A model generated the notes under the pieces. It had not been told where the DNA came from. It made no database searches and saw only the letters and a list, made by a program, of their open reading frames with translations. From the NCBI RefSeq assembly GCF_003258355.1, contig NZ_QKPO01000004.1, positions 62,001 to 126,000 of the forward strand: a stretch of DNA of 64,000 bases, given 5' to 3'. This DNA is from Confluentibacter sediminis (GTDB lineage Bacteria > Bacteroidota > Bacteroidia > Flavobacteriales > Flavobacteriaceae). Positions 32,826-42,274 of this stretch are shown here, piece by piece (the first letter of the stretch is position 1; every line of letters begins with the position of its first letter). The translations under genes and the position numbers were made by a program.

Positions 32826-34526
32826 ATGGGTGTTCAAACATGGACCTATGTTTTAGTCGGTTTAACGTTTGCCTTATATATAGGTATTGCTATTTGGTCT
32901 CGAGCAGGCTCTACCAATGAATTTTATGTTGCGGGTGGCGGTGTGTCTCCATTAGCGAACGGAATGGCGACGGCAGCGGATTGGATGAGTGCGGCCTCCT
33001 TTATATCCATGGCGGGTATTATTAGTTTTGCAGGCTATGATGGTGCCGTGTATTTAATGGGCTGGACAGGCGGTTATGTGCTTTTGGCCTTATTGTTAGC
33101 ACCTTATTTAAGGAAATTCGGAAAATTTACCGTACCCGATTTTATAGGGGATCGCTATTATTCTAAAACGGCCCGTGTGGTCGCTGTGTTTTGTGCGCTT
33201 ATTGTGTCCTTTACCTATGTCGCGGGACAAATGCGTGGGGTAGGCATTGTATTTTCCCGTTTTTTAGAAGTCGATATTAATACAGGTGTTATTTTAGGAA
33301 TGATAATTGTCCTTTTTTATGCTGTTTTGGGAGGGATGAAAGGCATCACATATACGCAAGTAGCTCAGTATTGTGTATTGATTTTTGCGTTTATGGTACC
33401 GGCTATATTCATTTCTCTTCAAATGACAGGAAACCCGATTCCCCAATTAGGTTTTGGGAGTCAGTTGTCAGACGGTTCAGGTACCTATTTACTTGATAAA
33501 TTAGATGGATTAAGTACCGAACTTGGTTTTGCTGAATATACGTCAGGTTCAAAATCGGTAATAGATGTATTTGCCATCACGTTAGCATTAATGGTTGGTA
33601 CGGCAGGTTTGCCTCATGTTATCGTTCGTTTTTTTACAGTTAAAAATGTTAAGGATGCCCGTAAATCGGCGGGACTTGCCTTGTTGCTTATTGTCATACT
33701 GTACACAACAGCGCCAGCAGTGTCGGTTTTCGCTAGAACTAATTTAATTGAAACGGTTTCAAATCAGCCTTATGCCACCGTACCCGAGTGGTTTAAAAAA
33801 TGGGAAAAGACAGGTTTGATTGTCTTTACCGATAAAAATAAGGATGGTATAATCCAATACGTTGCCAATAAAGAACAAAATGAACTCACTATAGATAACG
33901 ATATTATGGTTTTAGCAAATCCTGAAATTGCTAGTTTGCCTAATTGGGTTATTGGTTTGGTAGCCGCAGGTGGTTTGGCAGCAGCCTTATCTACAGCCGC
34001 TGGATTGTTATTGGTGATTTCATCTTCTGTGTCCCATGATTTGATTAAAAAAATCATCAACCCTAAAATATCCGAAAATGGGGAATTAGTAGCGGCACGT
34101 TTATCTGCTGTAGGAGCTGTTTGTGTGGCTGGTTATTTTGGAATCAATCCACCAGGATTTGTAGCCGCTGTGGTAGCGTTAGCCTTTGGTTTGGCAGCAG
34201 CATCGTTTTTTCCTGCTATTATCCTTGGAATTTTTTATAAGAGAATGAATAAAGAAGGAGCGATTGCCGGTATGGTCGTTGGTATTATTTCTATGTTGCT
34301 GTATATGATGAAATATAAATTAGGTTGGTTTGATGAGGTGCTTCCAGATAAAAGTGAATGGTGGTTTGGGATATCACCAGAAGGTTTTGGCAGTATAGCT
34401 ATGATTTTAAATTTTATAGTCTCTATTACCATTATGAAATTTACACCAGCACCACCACAAGATGTTCAAGACATCGTTGAAAATATCAGGATTCCTAGCG
34501 GTGCAGGAGAAGCCACAGGACATTAA
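32826..34526 (+). CDS. sodium:solute symporter, acetate-permease type
   Basis: The ATG at 32826 is preferred (566 aa, MGVQTWTYVLVGLTFALYIG) because family members begin at this point; frames starting at 32778 or 32796 overlap the small subunit. There are about 13 helices and the SSS core motifs EFYVAGGGVSPLANGMATAA (about 36-55) and WMSAASFISMAG. It is of the ActP/VC_2705 type that uses a DUF4212 partner. Acetyl-CoA synthetase follows 60 bases later, which strongly suggests acetate uptake coupled to activation. Confidence 0.92.
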   Translation: MGVQTWTYVLVGLTFALYIGIAIWSRAGSTNEFYVAGGGVSPLANGMATAADWMSAASFISMAGIISFAGYDGAVYLMGWTGGYVLLALLLAPYLRKFGKFTVPDFIGDRYYSKTARVVAVFCALIVSFTYVAGQMRGVGIVFSRFLEVDINTGVILGMIIVLFYAVLGGMKGITYTQVAQYCVLIFAFMVPAIFISLQMTGNPIPQLGFGSQLSDGSGTYLLDKLDGLSTELGFAEYTSGSKSVIDVFAITLALMVGTAGLPHVIVRFFTVKNVKDARKSAGLALLLIVILYTTAPAVSVFARTNLIETVSNQPYATVPEWFKKWEKTGLIVFTDKNKDGIIQYVANKEQNELTIDNDIMVLANPEIASLPNWVIGLVAAGGLAAALSTAAGLLLVISSSVSHDLIKKIINPKISENGELVAARLSAVGAVCVAGYFGINPPGFVAAVVALAFGLAAASFFPAIILGIFYKRMNKEGAIAGMVVGIISMLLYMMKYKLGWFDEVLPDKSEWWFGISPEGFGSIAMILNFIVSITIMKFTPAPPQDVQDIVENIRIPSGAGEATGH

Positions 34527-34586
34527 ACAGACAATTATTAAAACAAGATATCCATTAAACAATAAAACAAATCAACAGTAAATTAA

Positions 34587-36494
34587 ATGAGTAATTACCA
34601 TATAAAACATTTAGAAGAATATTATCAAGTTTATAGAAAATCCGTTAGGGAGCCTGAAAATTTTTGGGAAGAAGTCGCTGAAGAACATTTTATGTGGCAG
34701 AGAAAATGGGACAATGTATTGAGTTGGGATTTTAGTAAACCGGAAGTAAAATGGTTTGAAGGCGCTAAATTAAACATTACAGAAAACTGTATAGACAGGC
34801 ATTTAGCCACTCGTGGTGATAAAACAGCGATTCTTTTCGAACCTAATAATCCGAATGATCCATCGGAACATATTACCTATAATCAATTACACGAACGGGT
34901 TAATAAGTTTGCCAATGTATTAAAAGCGGAAGGTATTACCAAAGGGGATAGAGTTTGTATCTATTTACCCATGATTCCCGAGTTGGCTGTTTCGGTGTTG
35001 GCCTGTGCCAGGATTGGAGCGATCCATTCTGTGGTGTTTGCAGGTTTTTCATCCACGGCACTTTCTACCAGAATCAATGATTCAGATTGTAAAATGGTTA
35101 TTACCAGCGATGGTTCGTATCGCGGCGAAAAATCTATTGATTTAAAAGGGATTGTAGATGATGCCCTGGAAGATTGTCCGTGCATAAAAACAGTATTGGT
35201 CGCCAAAAGAACCCATTCTGATATAGACATGAAAGTAGGTAGGGACAAATGGTTACAACCTTTATTAGATGATGCTTCTCATGTTTGTAAAGCTGAAATC
35301 ATGGATGCAGAAGATCCATTATTCATTTTATATACGTCTGGCTCTACGGGAAAACCAAAAGGGATGGTACATACCACAGGAGGGTATATGGTTTATACGG
35401 CTTACACGTTTAAAAACGTGTTTCAGTATAGAGAAAATGATGTGTATTGGTGTACTGCAGACATAGGATGGATTACCGGGCATAGTTATATCGTTTATGG
35501 CCCATTAGCCAATGGAGCCACAACGGTTTTGTTTGAAGGTGTCCCCAGTTACCCTGATTTTGGACGTTTTTGGGAGGTGGTTGAAAAACATAAAGTGACC
35601 CAATTTTACACCGCACCTACAGCCATCCGTGCCTTAGCAAAACAAGGAATGGATTTTGTAGATAAACATGATTTATCTTCTTTAAAAGTATTAGGATCTG
35701 TTGGAGAGCCTATTAATGAAGAGGCTTGGCATTGGTATAATGATAATATTGGGAAAAAGAATAGCCCGATTGTAGATACCTGGTGGCAAACTGAAACAGG
35801 TGGTATTATGATAAGTCCTATACCATTTGTAACACCGACAAAACCAACGTATGCCACCTTACCATTTCCAGGAATACAACCCGCTTTAATGGATGAAACT
35901 GGTTTGGAACTTAAAGGAAATCAGGTAGACGGACGATTGTGTATTAAATTCCCTTGGCCGAGTATGGCACGAACCATTTGGGGCAATCATCAGCGTTATA
36001 AAGACACCTATTTTTCAGCTTTTGAAAATAAATATTTTACAGGAGACGGTGCTTTGCGTGACGAAGTGGGGTATTATAGAATTACAGGACGTGTCGATGA
36101 TGTGATTATTGTGTCTGGTCATAATTTAGGGACAGCACCTATTGAAGACGCTATTAATGAGCACCCAGCCGTAGCGGAATCAGCGATTGTAGGTTTTCCA
36201 CATGATATCAAGGGAAATGCCTTGTATGGTTTTGTGATTTTAAAAGATACTGGTGAATCTCGTGTACACGATAATGTGCGTAAAGAAATCAACCAAATCA
36301 TTACGGAACATATTGGGCCGATTGCTAAACTGGATAAAATCCAATTTACTAGTGGTTTACCAAAAACGCGCTCAGGAAAAATCATGCGCCGTATTTTACG
36401 TAAAATTGCTTGTAAAGATATCTCTAATTTGGGTGATACGAGTACCTTGTTGAATCCAGAAGTGGTTCAGGAAATTATAGATAATGCTTTGTGA
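34587..36494 (+). CDS. acs: acetyl-CoA synthetase
   Basis: Acs activates acetate to acetyl-CoA with ATP. The 635-aa length and motifs are standard: YTSGSTGKPKGM (A3, about 249-260), DTWWQTETGG (A5), YFTGDGA and the A8 hinge YRITGRVDDVIIVSGHNLGT. The catalytic lysine subject to acetylation is in KTRSGKIMRR near residue 605. It is cotranscribed with the DUF4212/SSS symporter. The stop lies 9 bases from the stop of the convergent methyltransferase gene, with no hairpin between them. Confidence 0.97.
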   Translation: MSNYHIKHLEEYYQVYRKSVREPENFWEEVAEEHFMWQRKWDNVLSWDFSKPEVKWFEGAKLNITENCIDRHLATRGDKTAILFEPNNPNDPSEHITYNQLHERVNKFANVLKAEGITKGDRVCIYLPMIPELAVSVLACARIGAIHSVVFAGFSSTALSTRINDSDCKMVITSDGSYRGEKSIDLKGIVDDALEDCPCIKTVLVAKRTHSDIDMKVGRDKWLQPLLDDASHVCKAEIMDAEDPLFILYTSGSTGKPKGMVHTTGGYMVYTAYTFKNVFQYRENDVYWCTADIGWITGHSYIVYGPLANGATTVLFEGVPSYPDFGRFWEVVEKHKVTQFYTAPTAIRALAKQGMDFVDKHDLSSLKVLGSVGEPINEEAWHWYNDNIGKKNSPIVDTWWQTETGGIMISPIPFVTPTKPTYATLPFPGIQPALMDETGLELKGNQVDGRLCIKFPWPSMARTIWGNHQRYKDTYFSAFENKYFTGDGALRDEVGYYRITGRVDDVIIVSGHNLGTAPIEDAINEHPAVAESAIVGFPHDIKGNALYGFVILKDTGESRVHDNVRKEINQIITEHIGPIAKLDKIQFTSGLPKTRSGKIMRRILRKIACKDISNLGDTSTLLNPEVVQEIIDNAL

Positions 36495-36503
36495 TATAAT
36501 TAT

Positions 36504-37682
36504 TTACAATTTGATGCAGATAATAACAATTTTTGTATTGTCTGCATCTGTTGTAAAAAACAAATAAGAGTCACCACCATCCTTAATGGCTAGTTTTTTT
36601 CGTATTTGCTGAACGGTTTCAGGAAAATTTCTGGTTGTGATGTTAGCCTTCGATATTCTTAATTGCTTCAAATCCTTTTTATTATAAGGAATGATGTGTT
36701 CAATTTTAAAGCATCTGCCAGGAAAATCCAAAGGCGATGTGCTGGTGTACAAATGGGAATGTTTATGAAGCTTAAAAGCATTTAATTTCTTTGATAAGGA
36801 GTGAAAACCACCAGATTTTAAAATCGCTGCGTTGGGTTCGTATAAATAGGTGAGAGGCTTGCTGTATGCAGATTCTGTTACTTTTTCGTCGTCCAATAAA
36901 AACTTAAAATATTCAGCATCCTTTTTTTTTAGATTAGCGGTCTCTATATGAATGTCACCATTAAAATCTCGATCCAAAATCCAAAGCAATTCTTTTACTT
37001 CATTATTTACAGCTACGATATGAATTGTTTTTACATGTTTTAGTTCGCTAATACCCACAGACAAGTCCAGGAGCGGCGATGTTTTAATCATGATGTTTTT
37101 TGAATGCTTAAAAAGCAACTCCAAATGCTCGGGAACATTTGGCAAGCAATCATTTAAAAAGAAAACCTTGCCTTTGCTATCATGTCGTCTGGAAGGATCG
37201 ACATACATCCAATCTACTATTTCCTTCCTGTTTTCTAAATATTTCAATCCATCACCATATATGGTTTTAATATTTGTAACTTGAAGTTGTTTATAGTTAT
37301 GGGAAACCATATCCGATAGATTTTCATCGATGTCACAATGAATTACAGTATCAAATCGTTTTGAAAAATAATAACTATCTATACCAAATCCCCCTGTTAA
37401 ATCGATAATTGTTTTTCCGCTTATTAAACCGGCTTTATATTTTGCGGTGATTTCAGAAGAGGTTTGTTCAATATTTAACTTGTTGGGATAGTAAATATTT
37501 TGGGTTTGAAACCAAGTAGGGAGTTTCTTTTCGCACTTTATTTTGGCTTCAATTTGCTCAACAATATCTTTGGTAGAAACGGATTCAAATGTGGTTCCTT
37601 TTAATAGAATTTCAGAAATGTTTGCATGTAAATGACTGTTGATAAAAATTTGTATATCAGTATTTAAAATAAGTTTATTCAA
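36504..37682 (-). CDS. class I SAM-dependent methyltransferase with THUMP-like domain
   Basis: The TTG at 37682 (LNKLILNTDIQIFI, read as Met) is taken as the start; the longer frame overlaps the upstream gene. The 392-aa protein has an N-terminal PG_1098 ferredoxin-like region (about 1-85), a Rossmann methyltransferase with motif I IDLTGGFGIDSYYFS and the catalytic DPSRRH, and a C-terminal THUMP-like domain (about 320-392). It should methylate an RNA, but the target is not established. It is 8 bases downstream of the AI-2E-family gene. Confidence 0.8.
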   Translation of the reverse strand: MNKLILNTDIQIFINSHLHANISEILLKGTTFESVSTKDIVEQIEAKIKCEKKLPTWFQTQNIYYPNKLNIEQTSSEITAKYKAGLISGKTIIDLTGGFGIDSYYFSKRFDTVIHCDIDENLSDMVSHNYKQLQVTNIKTIYGDGLKYLENRKEIVDWMYVDPSRRHDSKGKVFFLNDCLPNVPEHLELLFKHSKNIMIKTSPLLDLSVGISELKHVKTIHIVAVNNEVKELLWILDRDFNGDIHIETANLKKKDAEYFKFLLDDEKVTESAYSKPLTYLYEPNAAILKSGGFHSLSKKLNAFKLHKHSHLYTSTSPLDFPGRCFKIEHIIPYNKKDLKQLRISKANITTRNFPETVQQIRKKLAIKDGGDSYLFFTTDADNTKIVIICIKL

Positions 37683-37689
37683 AGTAAAA

Positions 37690-38778
37690 CTAAAGGTCTT
37701 TAGTGAGTTTTTGAACAATTTTGTTTTCTGATAAAAACTCTTTTAAAATCACTTTAATAGCGGTATAACTTGGTACAGCTACTATCATACCAATTACTCC
37801 AAAAAGAATCCCTGCCATAATGATGATTAAAAAAATTTCCAAGGGATGCGATTTCATGCTTTTTGAAAAAATAATAGGCTGGCTAAAGAAATTATCCACC
37901 AATTGTCCGATAATGAAACCAATCATAACATAGATGGTTTTAGGTAAAGTAACGTCGCTAAAACTGGCTCCCAAATTACTTGTCATGGTTAAAATAACCA
38001 TTAAAACAGCACTTATTAAAGGGCCTACATAAGGGATTAAATTTAGCAGTGCACATAAAAAAGCAATTACGATGGCGTTATTGATTCCGAAAATTAAAAG
38101 CACTATGGTATAAATAATAAAGAGAATTAAAATTTGAAGAATAAGCCCAACAAAATATCTGGATAGCAAATCTTTTATTTTGATTGTCGACTTTTTCCAT
38201 CTACTTTCTTTGCTTTCAGGAATGAACATGAGTATGCCATTTTCGAATAACTGACTGTCTTTTAAAAAGAAAAATGATATAAAAAGTACAGAAAACAACC
38301 CAATACTAAAGCTGCCCAACCCGCTAATCATCGAATTTAAAAAATCAGGAATGATGGAGTAATCAATTTTAGATAGTAAATCGTAATCTTTTAAAGACTC
38401 TTTAACTTCCATTTCATTGAGTTTGAAATTCCTAATAATTTGCATATACAAATCTTCTATACTTTGTTGCAAACTATCGATGTTCAATAAAGATAAATTA
38501 TGACCTTGCTCAATGACCAGCGGAATAAACAAACTCATAATACCTATAAATATGCCAACAAGTAAAAGCATGGTGACAATAACCGCTAAAATATTTTTCA
38601 ACTTTAAACGACTTCTTAAAAACAGCACAATGGGTCTTCCTATTAAAGAGATAACAGCGGCAATGAGTAAATAAACAATCACCGATTGTATTTTATATAA
38701 GAAAAAGAGCAATAAAGCGATTCCTATAATCATAGAAAAGGCCCTTAAAATACCGTTGGATATTGTTTTGGAATTCAT
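37690..38778 (-). CDS. AI-2E family transporter (PerM/UPF0118)
   Basis: This 362-aa inner-membrane protein has about eight helices and the family's C-terminal signature LCALLNLIPYVGPLISAVLM (240-259), then the final ILFGVIGMIVAVPSYTAIKV. The family ranges from autoinducer-2 exporters to Na+/H+ antiporters, so the name should not be taken as the substrate. It is part of a minus-strand run from tsaD to the THUMP-like methyltransferase. Confidence 0.9.
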   Translation of the reverse strand: MNSKTISNGILRAFSMIIGIALLLFFLYKIQSVIVYLLIAAVISLIGRPIVLFLRSRLKLKNILAVIVTMLLLVGIFIGIMSLFIPLVIEQGHNLSLLNIDSLQQSIEDLYMQIIRNFKLNEMEVKESLKDYDLLSKIDYSIIPDFLNSMISGLGSFSIGLFSVLFISFFFLKDSQLFENGILMFIPESKESRWKKSTIKIKDLLSRYFVGLILQILILFIIYTIVLLIFGINNAIVIAFLCALLNLIPYVGPLISAVLMVILTMTSNLGASFSDVTLPKTIYVMIGFIIGQLVDNFFSQPIIFSKSMKSHPLEIFLIIIMAGILFGVIGMIVAVPSYTAIKVILKEFLSENKIVQKLTKDL

Positions 38779-38800
38779 CTAGTAAATATAATAAAACCGA

Positions 38801-39301
38801 TTACAAAAATTGCTTCGTGATTTCATATAAAGCAATATTTGTGGCTTGCGCCACATTCATGCTACTGTTTTGTCCGAACATATCTATATGAATGATGGCG
38901 TCGGCATTTTTTAAAATCCATTCTGAAATCCCGAAATTCTCATCTCCAATAATTAAGGCGATAGGCTTTTCTCCTGAAAATTTATAGGTATGAATGGGTT
39001 GACTGGAATTTGTGATTTCAAGAGCTATGATGTGATAATCTTTGGTTTTTAAATCAGTTATAACTTCTGAAGCGGATTCGTGAATGTCATAAGGCACAAA
39101 TTTTTCTGTGGCTCTCGATGTCTTTGTGATTTTTCTGCCTAGCACTATGTTTGCTCCACAAAGGATTAGTTTTTCAACGCCAAAGGCATCAGCAATTCTA
39201 AATAAACTCCCAATATTTGGTGCATTGGTTACATTGTCGCAAACCAAGGTTATAGGGAAATTACGTTTTTTAAAAGTTGTATTGTAGTGGGTTAATTGCA
39301 C
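38801..39301 (-). CDS. TrmH/SpoU-family RNA 2'-O-methyltransferase
   Basis: This 166-aa SPOUT methyltransferase lacks an N-terminal extension. The three SpoU motifs are visible: CDNVTNAPNIGSLFRIADAF (motif 1, with N27 and R37), IALIIGDENFGIS (motif 2) and HIDMFGQNSSMNVAQATNIA (motif 3). It transfers a methyl group to the 2'-hydroxyl of a tRNA or rRNA nucleotide by a trefoil-knot fold. Its short length fits a minimal TrmH or TrmL-like enzyme. The target base cannot be told. Confidence 0.9.
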   Translation of the reverse strand: MQLTHYNTTFKKRNFPITLVCDNVTNAPNIGSLFRIADAFGVEKLILCGANIVLGRKITKTSRATEKFVPYDIHESASEVITDLKTKDYHIIALEITNSSQPIHTYKFSGEKPIALIIGDENFGISEWILKNADAIIHIDMFGQNSSMNVAQATNIALYEITKQFL

Positions 39302-39363
39302 TGATGTTGAGTTGTTTAATTGTGTAATTGTTTAGTTGTTTTGCACTTGAATCGTAAGTCAAT

Positions 39364-40023
39364 TCAATTTTCAAAAACATATTCAACAATATTAGCCCCC
39401 ATTTTCAAAGCTTTTTCTCTAATATCGGCAGGATCGTTATGGACTTCTTCATCTTCCCAACCATCACCTAAATCACTTTCAAAGGTGAATAATAATACCA
39501 AGCGGTCTTCATGAAAGATACCAAATGCCTGAGGACGGTTGCCATCATGTTCATGAATTTTAGGCAAGCCTTCAGGAAATTTATAAGCCATATTAAACAA
39601 CTTATGATTGCTCGGCAATTCAACTAATTCTTTGTCTGGGAATACTTTTTTCAAATCCCTTACTAAATAGGGTTTTATACCATAGTTGTCATCAATATGT
39701 AAAAAGCCGCCAGAGATTAAATAATTACGCAAATTTTCGGCATCTGTGTCGCTAAAAAAAACATTGCCATGCCCCGTCATGTGTAAAAATGGATATTGAA
39801 AAATATCGGGGCTACCAACTTCGACCTCTTGTGGCTTAGGATTTATTTTGGTATTGATATGTTGGTTGCAATACGCAATCAAGTTTGGTAAGGATGTGGG
39901 GTTCGCATACCAATCACCGCCACCTTTGTATTTTAATAAAGCAATGTCTTGTGCAAATAAGTTAAAAGTTAAAAGTGAAAAGTTAAAAGTGAAAAGTATG
40001 ATAAAATGTTTCATATTACTCAT
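39364..40023 (-). CDS. DUF4159 domain-containing exported protein
   Basis: This 219-aa protein has a signal peptide (cleavage after TFNLFAQ, about residue 25) and one DUF4159 domain. The block LRNYLISGGFLHIDDNYG (88-105) is typical, resembling a glutamine-amidotransferase-like fold without the catalytic Cys. It overlaps the rsmE stop by 8 bases, so translation is coupled. In Bacteroidota DUF4159 proteins often go with MoxR/BatA-type gene sets, but none is here. Function unknown. Confidence 0.87.
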   Translation of the reverse strand: MSNMKHFIILFTFNFSLLTFNLFAQDIALLKYKGGGDWYANPTSLPNLIAYCNQHINTKINPKPQEVEVGSPDIFQYPFLHMTGHGNVFFSDTDAENLRNYLISGGFLHIDDNYGIKPYLVRDLKKVFPDKELVELPSNHKLFNMAYKFPEGLPKIHEHDGNRPQAFGIFHEDRLVLLFTFESDLGDGWEDEEVHNDPADIREKALKMGANIVEYVFEN

Positions 40024-40720
40024 TTATAAACGCTACAGAGTGGCAAGCCACAATGGCAGCGGTTTCTGTTCGCAATCTGGTGTCTCCCAAAGTTACGGGA
40101 ATAAACTTGTTTTTAAGAGCCATTTCAATTTCTTTAACACTAAAATCACCTTCTGGACCAATTAAAATGGTGATATTGGAATGTGGCTTAAGCTCATTTT
40201 TTAAAGATTTTTTATCTGATTCCTCACAATGGGCAATAAATAAATCGCCATTAAAGTCCTGATTTATAAAATCTTTAAATGGTATAGGGGCGTTTAGTTT
40301 TGGCATATAACAACTTAAAGATTGCTTCATGGCCGATTGCAATATCTTTTCAAAACGGTCTGTTTTTACAATTTTACGTTCGCTGTGGTCGCAGATAATA
40401 GGAGTGATGGTGTCGATCCCTATTTCGGTCGCTTTTTCTAAAAACCATTCGTAACGATCGTTCATTTTTGTAGGTGCCACCGCTAAATGTAGATGATAGC
40501 TTTTTTTCGGCTGAAAGGATTTAGAAACTATTTTAACCAAACAATTTTTAATATCTGCCAATGTGATTTCTGCATGAAACAACCAACCTTGTCCGTTTGT
40601 AATATCTAACGTATCTCCTGTGTTTTTACGTAGTACTTTTACAATATGATTGCTTTCTTCTTTTGAAAAAGAAAATTCAGTGGTGGTTTCAGTAATGTCT
40701 GGATTGTAAAAAAGTTGCAT
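40016..40720 (-). CDS. rsmE: 16S rRNA (uracil1498-N3)-methyltransferase
   Basis: RsmE methylates U1498 of 16S rRNA in the decoding site. The 234-aa protein has a PUA-like N-terminal domain (about 1-70) and a SPOUT domain with LILIGPEGDFSVKEIEMA-type motif (here ITILIGPEGDFSVKEIE) and the final LGDTRLRTETAAIVACHSV knot sequence. The central AVAPTKMNDRYEWFLEKATEIG is the substrate loop. Length and motifs are standard. It is cotranscribed with DUF4159. Confidence 0.95.
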   Translation of the reverse strand: MQLFYNPDITETTTEFSFSKEESNHIVKVLRKNTGDTLDITNGQGWLFHAEITLADIKNCLVKIVSKSFQPKKSYHLHLAVAPTKMNDRYEWFLEKATEIGIDTITPIICDHSERKIVKTDRFEKILQSAMKQSLSCYMPKLNAPIPFKDFINQDFNGDLFIAHCEESDKKSLKNELKPHSNITILIGPEGDFSVKEIEMALKNKFIPVTLGDTRLRTETAAIVACHSVAFINE

Positions 40721-40747
40721 AGGGCTAAGATAGAAATGATTTTGGAA

Positions 40748-40984
40748 TTACGATTTACAATTTTTTTTGGAATGATTTTTAATCTTATAAATCCTCCAAA
40801 GGATAATTCCTATAATTAAAGATAAAAAAGAGATTACGATACAAACATCAAAGTAGGATATCACAAAATAGGTGTCATGAATATTTATGACCATGCTTTT
40901 ATCTAATATTGACATTAATATACCAATGAGTAAACTGATAAGAGCAATTATCCAAAAATAAGCATGAGGTTTTGTAAAAGTCAT
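40748..40984 (-). CDS. small membrane protein resembling a haem-copper oxidase subunit I fragment
   Basis: This 78-aa protein has two hydrophobic helices (about 9-27 and 42-66). Between them NIHDTYFVISYFD resembles the HDTxxVxxHFH region of cytochrome c oxidase subunit I, but the haem-liganding His residues of HFH are replaced by Tyr-Phe-Asp, so it cannot be an oxidase. Similar stand-alone small proteins are known in Bacteroidota with no assigned role. It lies between rsmE and tsaD on the same strand. Confidence 0.65.
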   Translation of the reverse strand: MTFTKPHAYFWIIALISLLIGILMSILDKSMVINIHDTYFVISYFDVCIVISFLSLIIGIILWRIYKIKNHSKKNCKS

Positions 40985-41011
40985 TTGAAAGATTCGTGTA
41001 TTTGTGGCTAA

Positions 41012-42034
41012 TCAAATTTTCAACCGGGCTGAAGCAGCGACATTTTGTTCAGCAAAATCCTTATCTAAATATTTTAAATAACCTACAATCGCTATCATGG
41101 CCGCATTATCGGTAGTGAATTCAAATTTAGGGACATAGGTAGTCCATCCAAATTTTTGTTCCCCATCTTTTAACGCTTTTCTTATGCCTGAGTTTGCCGA
41201 AACACCACCTCCAATAGCAATATGGGTTATTCCTGTTTGCTTAACGGCAAGTTTCAATTTGTCCATTAAAATACCAATAATAGTGTATTGAATGGACGCA
41301 CAAATATCATTTAGGTTTTCTTCAACAAAATTCGGATTGGCTTTGGTTTCATTCTGGATAAAATAAAGAATCCCTGTTTTTAATCCTGAAAAACTAAAAT
41401 TTAAACCATCTACTTTCGGTTTTGTAAAAGAATAAGCTTTTGGATTACCTAATTGCGCTCTTTTATCAATTTCAGGTCCGGCAGGATACCCTAATCCCAG
41501 TATTTTTCCGCTTTTGTCGAATGCTTCACCCACGGCATCGTCAATGGTTTCCCCAATCACTTCCATGTCAAAGTAACCAGATACTTTAACAATTTGTGTA
41601 TGGCCACCAGAAATAGTCATGGCCAAAAATGGAAACGGGGGTTTGTTATAACCGTCTTCATCAATAAAATGTGCCAAAATATGGCCTTGCATGTGGTTCA
41701 CATCAATAAGGGGAATATCTAAACCGTAAGCTAAAGATTTCGCAAACGAAGTTCCCACAAGAAGCGACCCCATAAGTCCTGGTCCACGTGTAAACGCAAT
41801 AGCATGAAGTTCATCTTTAGTGATATTTGCTTTTTTAAGAGCCTGAGTTACTACAGGAACAATGTTTTGTTGATGTGCTCTAGAAGCTAGTTCTGGTACC
41901 ACACCACCATACTCTTCATGTATTTTTTGGTTGGCAATAACGTTGCTTAAAATACGCCCGTTATGTATTACAGAAGCCGCTGTATCATCGCAAGAAGACT
42001 CAATTCCTAGTATATAAATATTTTGTGAAGACAT
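41012..42034 (-). CDS. tsaD: tRNA N6-adenosine threonylcarbamoyltransferase
   Basis: TsaD (Kae1/Qri7) transfers the threonylcarbamoyl group to A37 of ANN-decoding tRNAs with TsaB, TsaE and TsaC. The 340-aa protein has the metal-binding HMQGH (about 117-121), the N-terminal ILGIESSCDDTAASV and the nucleotide-binding IAIGGGVSANSGIRK. Length is normal. It is divergent from tamB, a neighbourhood common in flavobacteria. It leads the minus-strand group going left. Confidence 0.96.
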   Translation of the reverse strand: MSSQNIYILGIESSCDDTAASVIHNGRILSNVIANQKIHEEYGGVVPELASRAHQQNIVPVVTQALKKANITKDELHAIAFTRGPGLMGSLLVGTSFAKSLAYGLDIPLIDVNHMQGHILAHFIDEDGYNKPPFPFLAMTISGGHTQIVKVSGYFDMEVIGETIDDAVGEAFDKSGKILGLGYPAGPEIDKRAQLGNPKAYSFTKPKVDGLNFSFSGLKTGILYFIQNETKANPNFVEENLNDICASIQYTIIGILMDKLKLAVKQTGITHIAIGGGVSANSGIRKALKDGEQKFGWTTYVPKFEFTTDNAAMIAIVGYLKYLDKDFAEQNVAASARLKI

Positions 42035-42274
42035 TAGTTAAAATTAGGCACAATAATTGTTAATTTTGAAAACAATTAAAATCCAATGATTTTCAATTGT
42101 TCGTATATGCAAAACTACTCATTTATTTTTTTAATGAATGTGTAAAATAGTTTAAGTAGTTTTCCTTAAACATTTTAATTTAAATGAGTATTTGCCAAGA
42201 AAATGTAATGCATTCTTAATAAAATAATATCTTTTAAATATATCAAAAAAGCCTTAAAAATAGCATCGAAAATT

